Part shown: piece after piece, positions 1-7,492 of the stretch
How the letters are laid out: the number at the start of each line of letters is the position of its first letter
How positions within the stretch are numbered: position 1 is the stretch's first letter
Origin: Sphingomonadales bacterium
GTDB lineage: Bacteria > Bacteroidota > Bacteroidia > UBA7662
DNA: 10,960 bases
Assembly: GCA_016872125.1 (NCBI GenBank)
Contig: VHBD01000033.1
Coordinates: 1-10,960, forward strand
Reading direction: 5' to 3'
The notes under the pieces: model-generated
Database searches by the model: none
The model's input: only the letters and a program-made list of their open reading frames with translations
Told to the model about the DNA's origin: nothing
Program-made: the position numbers and the translations under genes

Positions 1-3000
1 AGCGAGCAGACCGATCCTACCGTGCTCTTCTTGAAGCTCCTCAAAGGCACCGCCATTCGGACGGATTTGCCAACCTGGGATTTGATGATGAAAAACATTT
101 ATTCGCTAAATGCTTTTCAATTATCGAACCAGAATTTTAGGCTGGATATCGTTTACACTGATGTCCTCAACGGTAACAAAAATTTCATTCCTGAAGGAAG
201 CCTCGCGGGTCAACAATTGATCACCGTCCTAGGGCTGGATCAACTCAATACCCAATTGGAACCGCAACCGGACGGAATCTTTGACTTTGTCAACAACCTC
301 ACGGTGGATCAAGCCAGGGGTCGTATCATTTTTCCTCGGGTAGAGCCCTTTGGCCAGGACCTGAATGCTGCCTTTGATGCCGCCGGAAATACCCCTTCGG
401 AAATCAAAAGCAAGTATGTTTTCAGGCCATTGTACGACAGCACCAGAGCATGGGCCCAACAATTTCCGGAATTAAACCGATTCCGTTTGGTAGGGCAATA
501 CCAATCGGCCTCTGGGAGTGAGATATCCCTGGGCGCTACCAATGTGCCTCAAGGTTCGGTGCGCGTGACGGCGGGGGGCCGTTTGCTGAGCGAGGGTCAA
601 GATTATACGGTGGATTACATGATGGGCAAAGTCCGAATCATCAACTCCAGCTTGCTTTCATCGGCAGAACCTATCCAAGTGGCTTTCGAGAACAACCCCA
701 TTTTCCAGGCCAACCAACGAAACATGATGGGAGCACGCTTGGATTACCGGCTCAACAAGCGTGTCAACCTGGGTGGCACCTATGTGCGCATGGTGGAAAG
801 ACCCATTACCCAAAAGGTAAACCAAGGGGAAGAGCCTGTTTCGAACAATATCCTGGGATCGGATATCAGCATGCAACAAGACAGCCGCTTCATTACCCGT
901 GTTCTGAATTTGTTGCCCATGTACCGCAGCGATGAGGTCTCCAATTTTCAGCTCAATGCGGAGGTTGCCCACTTGCTTCCCGGTAATTCCGCGGTATTGG
1001 GTACGGCCGGGATTTCGTACATTGATGACTTTGAAAGTTCCGAAAGCAATTACGATATCCGCAGCTTCAACAGCTGGTTTCATTCTTCCACACCCTCTCG
1101 TTATCCAGAACACCGCCTGCGCGATAGCCTTCCTTACGGTTACAACCGCGCAAATTTAAGTTGGTATAACATTGATCCTCTCTTCTTCCGGAATTCTCCT
1201 TTGACCCCTTCGCATATCCAAAACGATGTGACGATGAAGTCCAACCATTACATGCGGGAGGTACTAGTCCAGGAGGTATTCCCGAACAGGCAACTCGCCA
1301 ACAATCAGCCCATCAATCTACCCACTTTTGATTTGGCTTTTTATCCCTCAGAGAAAGGGCCATACAATTTTGATGTTGCCGCAAGTCCCTTCTCGGCAGG
1401 CATTGATTCGGCAGGACGGCTATTGAACCCCGCATCACGATGGGGGGGGATGCAAAGGCGGGTGGAGCCCAACGACTTTGAAGCGGCTAACATTGAGTTT
1501 ATCGAGTTTTGGATGATGGATCCCTTCATCTACCAGCCGAACCACAGCGGCGGTACCCTGTTTTTCAACCTTGGAAATTGCTCAGAGGATATCCTGAAGG
1601 ATGGGCGACGTTCTTTCGAAAACGGCTTTCCCAAAGCAGACGGAACGGGGCAGGTGGATACCACGGCGTGGGGGTTGGTTCCCAAATTGCCACCCCTCAT
1701 CAATGCTTTCGATAACAATCCCGCATCCAGGGTTACCCAAGATGTGGGGTTGGACGGCTTTAACGATGCCCAAGAGCGGAATTTCTTTGGAAACCGCTAT
1801 TTGAACCGCATCGAATCCCGATTCGGATCCGCCTCGCCGGCCTTTTTGTCGGCTAACCAAGACCCGGCCTCCGATAATTACCATCACTTCAGGGGCAGCG
1901 ACTTTGACAACAACCGCAAATCGGTTTTGGGTCGCTATAAACTCTTTAATCTCCCTCAAGGCAATTCCGCAACGGATCAACAATCGCCGGAACCCTATCC
2001 CACTTCGGCCACCAACTTGCCCAATTCCGAAGATTTGAACAGCGACAACACCCTCACCCAAACCGAGGATTATTTTGAATACCGGGTGAACCTACGGCCG
2101 GGTGAAATGCAAATTGGTCGAAATTACATTACCGATATTTTTGAATCCCCGGTGCAACTGCGCAACGGGACGACCGAAGTCGTGAAATGGTACCAATTCA
2201 GGGTGCCTGTGTTGGCTCCGGACCGTCGTGTGGGGAATATTACGGATTTCAAGTCGATCCGCTTTGCGCGGATGTATTTCTCGGGATTTGCCGACAGCAT
2301 CATTTGCCGCATGGCCACGATGCAACTTGTTCGTACCGATTGGCGGAGGTACCTTCAGAGCCTTGCTCCTCCAGGGGAATATACGCCTGTAGACCAGGGA
2401 GACCCTACGATCTTTCTACTTTCCACGGTGAACATTGAAGAAAACGGTAACAAATTGCCGATACCCTATGTGCTGCCCCCGGGGATTGAAAGGGTGAGAA
2501 ATGTGTTTACCACCAATTTTCAACAGCTTAACGAACAATCCTTGCAGGCACGATTCTGTCAATTGAGGGATGGGGATTCCCGTGCGGCATTCAAAAACAC
2601 AACTTTTGATATTCGGGCCTACAAGCGCTTGGAGATGTTCATGCACGCCGAGGGCGCAGACCTGCAGGATGGGGACGTTTCAGCATTTGTTCGTTTAGGA
2701 AACGACTACAACCAGAATTATTACGAATACGAGCAGGCCTTGATCATTACGGCACCGGGTACCGGAACTCCGGAAAGCATATGGCCTGCGGGCAACAATT
2801 TGTCAATCCTCTTTGCGGATCTTAACGATGCCAAAAAAGAAAGGAACAAACAAAATTGGCCCCTGAATATTCCGTTCAGAACACAGACTGCCACGGGGCA
2901 ACGCATCACGGTCCTCGGAAATCCTAACCTCAGTCAAGTACAGACCATCATGTTGGGAGTGCGGAATCCGCGCAAAACCTCCGGGTCTTCGGATGACGGC

Positions 3001-5751
3001 CTTGAAAAATGCGGAGAAATTTGGTTCAACGAATTAAGATTAACGGAATTTGATAACCGATCCGGCACCGCGGCTACCGGCAACCTGAACATGAAATTGG
3101 CCGATCTGGGCACCCTAAGCGCCACCGGCCTTTACAAGGGAATCGGCTTCGGAGGTCTTGAGAGCAAGGTCAGCGAGCGATCCCGTGAAGAGTTGGTGCA
3201 ATACGACGCTTCGACTAACCTTGATTTGGGTAAATTCCTGGGCTCCAAATCCAATTTGCGCATTCCGATCTATGCAGCCTACGGCGAAACTTTCAGTACT
3301 CCTGAATTCAACCCCTTGGATGGGGATGTTTTGCTCAAAAATATTTTGAATGGCTACGAAAAGGGCGCTCAACGGGATTCAATTGTTTATTCTGCCGAAA
3401 CCTACAGCCGTCGCAGAGCCTTCAACTTAACAAATTTGCAATTGACCCGCCAGGGGAGCGGAATGCCCAAACCTTGGGACCTAGCTAATTTCAATTTGAC
3501 CTTGGCCTATTCGGAACTTTTTCAACGAAATCCCTTCACGGCATTCAACAGCACCGAGACCTACCGGGGAAGCTTGGGTTACCAGTATTCCGGAAGATCC
3601 AATCCTATTCGGCCCCTGAGCGCAGTGTCTTGGCTTAATCCCAAAGCATTGACGTTGATACGTGATTTTAACTTCAACCTTTTGCCGACCAGCCTTACCC
3701 TGAGGGTGGATGTAGATCGTCTGTACCAGCACACCCAACTTCGGAACAATGCTGACGGAGGCAAGGGCATTGCCCCGACGGTCAACAAGAATTTCTTGAT
3801 GAACCGGGTCTATGGTTTCCGGCACGATTTGACCCAAGGCCTGCGTCTGGAATACGATGCAACGGCAGCCGCAAGAATTGATGAGCCTTTCGGGCTCCTG
3901 GATACCGAAGCCAAGCGGGATACTGTTCTTAACAATTTGCGCAACGGCGGAAGACCAACCCGCTTTACGCATACCATGAGCGCCAATTACCAGGTGCCCA
4001 TCAACAAATTACCCCTGATGGACTTCATGAACATCGCTTACCAATACCAAGCGAATTATGAGTGGATTGCCGCCCCATTGGCCGCGGTCAATCTGGGGAA
4101 TACCATTCAAAATTCCAGAACACAGCGGATCAACACCAACATCACCATGAATACGCTGTACAACAAATGGGCATTTCTGCGCAAAGTCCTTGCCGATCAA
4201 CCTCTCAAGGATCCTGTCCCTACCGCACCCGGGTCCAAATCCAAGGACCCCAAAACCAAGGGCAGCAAAACCGAAGACCCCAAAACCAAGGGGGCTGCGG
4301 GTTCAAAACCTGGAGGCAAGAAACCCCCTCAAGAACCCGAAGAGGATTATTCCCTAAGCTTGTGGCGCAACGGGATCAAGGCCATCGCTATGCTCAAAAA
4401 TGTTTCGGCAAACATTAGTTTGACCGAAGGGACGGTCATCCCGGGTTTTAATCAGGAGCCCAATCTTTTGGGTAACAATACCGACATCAATGCGCCCGGT
4501 TTTCCCTTTGTCTTCGGAGATCAAAGGGATCTTCGCCCCGCCATCATCACCAAAAACTGGTTAAGTACAGACACCAACCTGACCGCCTTGTATGTGACCA
4601 ATCGCAACCTCAATGCCCAGCTCCAGGCCACGCTGGAGCCTTTCAAAGAATTCCGAATCACGGTCACCGCCAACAAAAATGATGTGATGCGTTTTCAACA
4701 AAATTTCAGGGCCAATCGACTGGGTGAAATCACCCAATTCAACGGCATGGAATCCGGGGACTTTAGCATTTCGATCATCAGCCTTCGCGGGTTTCTGGAG
4801 AAAATACCGACCAATCCAGGCCAGGCCGACTACCTAAGTTCTGGGAATTTCCGTCGCTTCGAAGAGAATCGATTGGAAATTGCGGAACGCCTTGCGCGAT
4901 CCAACCCCAATTCTTCGGGGCGTGGAGAAATTGACAGCCTTTTCCCGGATGGCTACAGTCGCAAATCCATCGATGTCCTTATCCCCTCATTCCTGGCCGC
5001 CTATACGGGTCAAAATCCAGGTAAAACGTCCACGTCTTATTTCCCCGTCCTGCCCATGCCTAATTGGCGCCTCAATTATTCCGGGCTAACCCAAATTCCT
5101 TGGTTCAAGGAAAGATTCCAGAACATCATGATCAGCCATGGCTACCGCTCGGTTTACTCGGTGGGCAATTTTTCGACCAATCTCGTGTACCAAGAGAGGA
5201 ATGGCGCTGCATCTAGGCGGGACAGCATCAACACCAAGGACTTTTATCCCCGTTACCAAATCGCTCAAATCAGCATCGCCGAACAATTAACCCCGTTAAT
5301 CGGCCTGGACGCTACCCTCAAGAACAACCTCACCTTGAGGCTGGAGTACAAAACCTCTCGAAACCTAACCCTCACCCTGGTAAACAACCGTCTGAACGAG
5401 AACACCACCCGAGAGCTCACCATCGGGGGGGGGTATCGTTGGAACAACCCGCGTTTGCCTTTCCTAATCAACGGTGAACTCCGCGAGCTCAAGAACGACC
5501 TCAACTTACGCTTTGATTTGAATATTCGGGATAATTTCATGCTAATGAGGGACCTGGACGGCGTGGAACCTCAGCCCTCAGGGGGCGGTCGAACGGTTTC
5601 GGTCAAACCGAGCGCTGATTATGTCCTGAACGACATGATAAATGTTCGACTCTTTGTGGATTACCAATTGTCCACACCCTATATTTCCACCTCCTTTCCC
5701 AATTCCCAAACCAGCGGAGGCGTAAGTATCCGTTTCACCTTGGCGAATTAA
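1..5751 (+). CDS. sprA: SprA/Sov, outer-membrane translocon of the type IX secretion system (5' end outside window)
   Basis: The frame is open from base 1 to TAA at 5749-5751, giving 1916 residues with no in-frame start that would suit the family; the GTG at 22 is simply internal. SprA proteins are usually about 2300-2500 residues, so roughly the first 400-500 are missing. SprA forms a very large single-chain (36-strand) outer-membrane beta barrel through which type IX cargo leaves the cell, and gliding motility depends on it in gliding species. Family-typical stretches are visible: LGTAGISYIDDFESSES (codons ~329-345), SWFHSSTPSRYP (~357), FFNLGNCSEDILKDGRRSFE (~521-540), QDVGLDGFNDAQE (~580), HHFRGSDFDNNR (~628) and CGEIWFNELRLTEFDNRSG (~1004-1022). 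The C-terminus ends GGVSIRFTLAN, an amphipathic aromatic strand typical of barrel proteins. A Lys/Pro/Gly-rich insert lies at codons ~1404-1449 (see the repeat entry). No frameshift is seen. Identification rests on recognised motifs, length and neighbours. Confidence 0.96.
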   Translation, partial: SEQTDPTVLFLKLLKGTAIRTDLPTWDLMMKNIYSLNAFQLSNQNFRLDIVYTDVLNGNKNFIPEGSLAGQQLITVLGLDQLNTQLEPQPDGIFDFVNNLTVDQARGRIIFPRVEPFGQDLNAAFDAAGNTPSEIKSKYVFRPLYDSTRAWAQQFPELNRFRLVGQYQSASGSEISLGATNVPQGSVRVTAGGRLLSEGQDYTVDYMMGKVRIINSSLLSSAEPIQVAFENNPIFQANQRNMMGARLDYRLNKRVNLGGTYVRMVERPITQKVNQGEEPVSNNILGSDISMQQDSRFITRVLNLLPMYRSDEVSNFQLNAEVAHLLPGNSAVLGTAGISYIDDFESSESNYDIRSFNSWFHSSTPSRYPEHRLRDSLPYGYNRANLSWYNIDPLFFRNSPLTPSHIQNDVTMKSNHYMREVLVQEVFPNRQLANNQPINLPTFDLAFYPSEKGPYNFDVAASPFSAGIDSAGRLLNPASRWGGMQRRVEPNDFEAANIEFIEFWMMDPFIYQPNHSGGTLFFNLGNCSEDILKDGRRSFENGFPKADGTGQVDTTAWGLVPKLPPLINAFDNNPASRVTQDVGLDGFNDAQERNFFGNRYLNRIESRFGSASPAFLSANQDPASDNYHHFRGSDFDNNRKSVLGRYKLFNLPQGNSATDQQSPEPYPTSATNLPNSEDLNSDNTLTQTEDYFEYRVNLRPGEMQIGRNYITDIFESPVQLRNGTTEVVKWYQFRVPVLAPDRRVGNITDFKSIRFARMYFSGFADSIICRMATMQLVRTDWRRYLQSLAPPGEYTPVDQGDPTIFLLSTVNIEENGNKLPIPYVLPPGIERVRNVFTTNFQQLNEQSLQARFCQLRDGDSRAAFKNTTFDIRAYKRLEMFMHAEGADLQDGDVSAFVRLGNDYNQNYYEYEQALIITAPGTGTPESIWPAGNNLSILFADLNDAKKERNKQNWPLNIPFRTQTATGQRITVLGNPNLSQVQTIMLGVRNPRKTSGSSDDGLEKCGEIWFNELRLTEFDNRSGTAATGNLNMKLADLGTLSATGLYKGIGFGGLESKVSERSREELVQYDASTNLDLGKFLGSKSNLRIPIYAAYGETFSTPEFNPLDGDVLLKNILNGYEKGAQRDSIVYSAETYSRRRAFNLTNLQLTRQGSGMPKPWDLANFNLTLAYSELFQRNPFTAFNSTETYRGSLGYQYSGRSNPIRPLSAVSWLNPKALTLIRDFNFNLLPTSLTLRVDVDRLYQHTQLRNNADGGKGIAPTVNKNFLMNRVYGFRHDLTQGLRLEYDATAAARIDEPFGLLDTEAKRDTVLNNLRNGGRPTRFTHTMSANYQVPINKLPLMDFMNIAYQYQANYEWIAAPLAAVNLGNTIQNSRTQRINTNITMNTLYNKWAFLRKVLADQPLKDPVPTAPGSKSKDPKTKGSKTEDPKTKGAAGSKPGGKKPPQEPEEDYSLSLWRNGIKAIAMLKNVSANISLTEGTVIPGFNQEPNLLGNNTDINAPGFPFVFGDQRDLRPAIITKNWLSTDTNLTALYVTNRNLNAQLQATLEPFKEFRITVTANKNDVMRFQQNFRANRLGEITQFNGMESGDFSISIISLRGFLEKIPTNPGQADYLSSGNFRRFEENRLEIAERLARSNPNSSGRGEIDSLFPDGYSRKSIDVLIPSFLAAYTGQNPGKTSTSYFPVLPMPNWRLNYSGLTQIPWFKERFQNIMISHGYRSVYSVGNFSTNLVYQERNGAASRRDSINTKDFYPRYQIAQISIAEQLTPLIGLDATLKNNLTLRLEYKTSRNLTLTLVNNRLNENTTRELTIGGGYRWNNPRLPFLINGELRELKNDLNLRFDLNIRDNFMLMRDLDGVEPQPSGGGRTVSVKPSADYVLNDMINVRLFVDYQLSTPYISTSFPNSQTSGGVSIRFTLAN
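4246..4292 (+). repeat. Two 17-bp direct repeats inside the low-complexity insert of sprA
   Basis: GACCCCAAAACCAAGGG occurs at 4246-4262 and again, identical, at 4276-4292. The period is 30 bp, exactly ten codons, so both copies encode DPKTKG in frame. They lie in a Lys/Pro/Gly/Ser-rich, probably disordered segment spanning bases 4210-4347 (codons ~1404-1449), which ends in an acidic EPEED stretch before the barrel-like sequence resumes. Such a segment is most easily read as a loop or periplasmic tether between strands that tolerates expansion. The repeat itself is seen directly; the loop role is inferred. Confidence 0.85.
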
Positions 5752-5759
5752 GATTTTGG

Positions 5760-5782
5760 GCAGCCTCGCTGCATTTTTTTTT
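5760..5782 (+). terminator. Probable intrinsic terminator after sprA
   Basis: Nine bases after the sprA stop codon, GCAGC (5760-5764) and GCTGC (5768-5772) can pair around a CTC loop. An A and nine T residues (5774-5782) follow, then a further T-rich stretch. The stem is only five base pairs but GC-rich and well placed. It would end sprA transcription at least partly, so gcvH may have its own promoter in 5783-5829 or rely on read-through. Confidence 0.5.
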
Positions 5783-5829
5783 CATTTTTCGGCTGTTAAT
5801 TCATACAAAATTCTAAACTTTAACCCGCA

Positions 5830-6210
5830 ATGAATTTTCCTTCTGATCTCCGATACACCGCCGAACACGAATGGGTTGCCTTGAATGGCAATATCGCCAC
5901 CGTAGGGATCACTGATTTTGCCCAAGGAGAATTAGGAGATATCGTTTTTATCGAACTGGATTGCCGCGGCAAAAATCTGGAGAACCAAGCGGTTTTTGGC
6001 ACAGTTGAGGCCGTCAAGACCGTTTCCGACCTGTATATGCCCCTCAGCGGCGAAATTATCGAGGTTAATCCGCTTCTTCAGACCCAACCGGAACTCGTCA
6101 ACCGCGACGCATACGGTGATGGTTGGATGATTCGCATTCAAATTTCCAATCCCAACCAATGGGAGCAGCTGATGGGCAGCTCCGCCTACCAAGCCCATAC
6201 CGGGCATTAA
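5830..6210 (+). CDS. gcvH: Glycine cleavage system H protein
   Basis: This 126-residue protein is the lipoylated carrier of the glycine cleavage system. It shuttles the aminomethyl group between the P, T and L proteins in the cytoplasm. The lipoyl attachment motif VEAVKTVSDLYMPLSGE is complete, with the modified lysine at K63. The family opening RYTAEHEWV (residues 8-16), TDFAQGELGDIVFIELD (28-44) and the late YGDGWMIRI motif are also present. Length is close to the usual ~125-130. The ATG at 5830 gives the normal N-terminus; there is no clear Shine-Dalgarno, as is common in the phylum. No other gcv genes are in the window, which is usual for Bacteroidota, where gcvH is often detached from gcvT and gcvP. 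The next gene begins 11 bp after its stop, suggesting co-transcription. Confidence 0.96.
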   Translation: MNFPSDLRYTAEHEWVALNGNIATVGITDFAQGELGDIVFIELDCRGKNLENQAVFGTVEAVKTVSDLYMPLSGEIIEVNPLLQTQPELVNRDAYGDGWMIRIQISNPNQWEQLMGSSAYQAHTGH

Positions 6211-6221
6211 ACCTCCAAAAT

Positions 6222-6623
6222 ATGCGTTCACGAGGCGCCTCCACGGGATTTTATTTTGTTCCGCCTCTTGTTTGGACCGTAATCATGTTAGGGCTAATGC
6301 TGGGTTCCGGCTCCAGCTTCCCCGGTTCACAAATCGAAGGCACCGATTTGGTGGTGCATTTCGGGATCTTCGGGATTTGGGCCTTTTTGATAGGCCAATC
6401 TTTCTACAAGCAAGCACAATGGCCTGTTTTGAAATTCCATCGCGGATTCTTTGTTTTGGTTTTGGGCGGGTTGCTTGCGGCGGGCACCGAGGCTGTGCAG
6501 GGTTTTCTCCTCGGGAGCCGCTACGCCAACCTGGGCGACTATGTTGCCGATGTCCTCGGTTTGTTGGTAGGTCTAATGGTCTTTGAGCGTTTGGCACTTT
6601 CGGCCAAAGGCAATCGGCGTTAA
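6222..6623 (+). CDS. VanZ-like family membrane protein
   Basis: The 133-residue product has four predicted membrane helices at roughly residues 11-28, 43-60, 74-95 and 105-123. It carries the VanZ-like pattern: D42 and H46 in TDLVVHFGIFG, then G-x-x-E-x-x-Q (E90, Q93), R100 and two aspartates (D106, D110) before a Gly-rich last helix and a basic tail. VanZ was named from teicoplanin resistance, but most relatives have no known function, and resistance should not be inferred here. The frame is open upstream to 6123, inside gcvH; I chose ATG 6222 because it avoids an 88-bp overlap, lies 11 bp after the gcvH stop and yields a normal VanZ N-terminus. It probably shares a transcript with gcvH. Confidence 0.85.
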   Translation: MRSRGASTGFYFVPPLVWTVIMLGLMLGSGSSFPGSQIEGTDLVVHFGIFGIWAFLIGQSFYKQAQWPVLKFHRGFFVLVLGGLLAAGTEAVQGFLLGSRYANLGDYVADVLGLLVGLMVFERLALSAKGNRR

Positions 6624-6663
6624 AGCCAGTTCGGATTAACGTATTCTTGACACGAAACCCAAA

Positions 6664-6671
6664 CAACTTTG
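6664..6671 (+). promoter_or_regulatory. Weak candidate -7 element upstream of tonB
   Basis: CAACTTTG matches the Bacteroidota -7 consensus TAnnTTTG at five of its six fixed positions and lies 29 bp before the tonB ATG. A TTG at 6647-6649 could stand in for the -33 element, but the spacing of 14 bp is shorter than usual. The 77-bp gap between the VanZ-like gene and tonB (6624-6700) leaves room for a promoter; otherwise I see nothing in it. Confidence 0.25.
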
Positions 6672-6700
6672 TTGGAAAATTCCGTTATTTGTGGAAAGCT

Positions 6701-7366
6701 ATGGAACTCAAGAAAAATCCTAAAGCAGACCTGAACCTCCAGCGTACGCTTTTCTTCCAAATCGGCCTTTGCGTTGCTTTGGTCGGCACCCTTTGTGTCT
6801 TCAATTGGAGAGAAGGTGACGGAGAAGCAGCCAGCTTAGGCGCCCTCAAAATGGAGGACCTTACCGAGATGGAAATTCCCCAAACCGAGCAAAAAGTCAC
6901 TCCACCACCACCTCCTCCGCCCCCAACCCTCGAAATTGTTGCAGACGAAGAGGTCATCGAAGAAGATGAAGTTGCCTCCACCGAGGTAACCCAAGAAACG
7001 CGCATTGAGGTGCCCGTGGTCGAGATGGAAGAAGAAGTTTCTTCGGAGCCCGAAATTTTCACTGTTGTGGAAGAAATGCCCTCCTTTCCAGGCGGTGATC
7101 AGGAATTGCTTAAATTCATGGCGGAGAACACCAAATACCCACCTCTTGCCCGTGAAAACGGTTTGCAAGGAATTGTTGTGGTAACTTTTGTGGTCGACGA
7201 AAGGGGCAAAATAGACAAAGTACAGGTTCTGCGTGGTATTGGTGGGGGCTGTGATGAAGAAGCCATTCGGGTTGTGAAATCCATGCCCCAATGGAAATCC
7301 GGCAAACAAAGAGGAATGCCCGTACGTGTTCAATACAATCTTCCATTCCGCTTTACCCTTCGATAA
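6701..7366 (+). CDS. tonB: TonB-family energy transducer
   Basis: The protein (221 residues) would span the periplasm and pass proton-motive energy from an ExbB-ExbD complex to outer-membrane TonB-dependent receptors. The start MELKKNPKADL is typical of Bacteroidota TonB proteins. It fixes ATG 6701 as the start, although the frame is open back to a TTG at 6647. A membrane helix spans residues ~17-35 with a basic cytoplasmic N-terminus. A run of eight prolines follows (68-75), then a strongly acidic linker (81-125). The C-terminal TonB domain (~122-221) is complete: FPGGDQELLKFM, YPPLARENGLQG, VVTFVVDERGKID, a conserved CDEEAIRVVKSMPQW segment and the closing PVRVQYNLPFRFTL strand. The linker is acidic rather than the Lys-Pro repeat of enterobacterial TonB. 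No exbB or exbD is in the window, so its partners must be encoded elsewhere. Confidence 0.93.
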   Translation: MELKKNPKADLNLQRTLFFQIGLCVALVGTLCVFNWREGDGEAASLGALKMEDLTEMEIPQTEQKVTPPPPPPPPTLEIVADEEVIEEDEVASTEVTQETRIEVPVVEMEEEVSSEPEIFTVVEEMPSFPGGDQELLKFMAENTKYPPLARENGLQGIVVVTFVVDERGKIDKVQVLRGIGGGCDEEAIRVVKSMPQWKSGKQRGMPVRVQYNLPFRFTLR

Positions 7367-7385
7367 GGATTACCCTCGATAAGAA
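7353..7385 (+). repeat. Imperfect tandem duplication of the tonB 3' end
   Basis: TTACCCTTCGATAAG at 7353-7367, which includes the tonB stop codon TAA (7364-7366), is followed directly by TTACCCTCGATAAG at 7370-7383. The second copy lacks one T. The period is 17 bp. The second copy is outside the gene and probably arose by slippage or a short duplication. No function is evident. Confidence 0.7.
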
Positions 7386-7433
7386 AATCGCCTATCAATT
7401 GGGTTGATTTCTCGGTCCGGAAAACCCACATCA

Positions 7434-7470
7434 AAAAGCCCTTTGAGCATAATTCGCTCAAAGGGCTTTT
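7434..7470. terminator. Bidirectional intrinsic terminator between tonB and the SOD gene
   Basis: AAAAGCCCTTTGAGC (7434-7448) and GCTCAAAGGGCTTTT (7456-7470) are perfect reverse complements. They form a 15-bp stem with a 7-nt loop (ATAATTC). The arms carry A-runs on the left and T-runs on the right, so transcripts from either strand end in a hairpin followed by U residues. It sits between two convergent genes, 68 bp after the tonB stop and 23 bp after the SOD stop, so it can serve both. The rest of the 126-bp gap shows only the short duplication listed separately. Confidence 0.93.
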
Positions 7471-7492
7471 ACTTGATGGTTAGGACGGCAAT

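Noticed and set aside
22..24. GTG at base 22 as start of sprA
   Set aside because: The frame is open to base 1 with SprA-like sequence, and about 400-500 N-terminal residues of the family are missing, so the gene begins outside the window.
3481..3972. 163-codon minus-strand frame inside sprA
   Set aside because: It lies wholly antisense to strongly supported sprA sequence, has no recognisable domain and no promoter or terminator. The same holds for the other antisense frames in sprA, such as 1582-2061 and 658-1113.
5806..5829. Possible -7 promoter box before gcvH (TAAACTTTA)
   Set aside because: It does not fit TAnnTTTG at the fixed positions and has no partner -33 element, so I did not list it as a feature.
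6123..6221. Upstream extension of the VanZ-like gene
   Set aside because: It would overlap gcvH by 88 bp and adds polar residues with no family similarity. ATG 6222 fits the family N-terminus and the gene spacing.
6647..6700. TTG start for tonB
   Set aside because: The added 18 residues are not TonB-like, whereas MELKKNPKADL from ATG 6701 is a standard Bacteroidota TonB beginning.
6836..7333. Minus-strand 165-codon frame opposite tonB
   Set aside because: It is antisense to tonB, and its Gly-rich and Trp-rich run is the reverse reading of the poly-proline codons.
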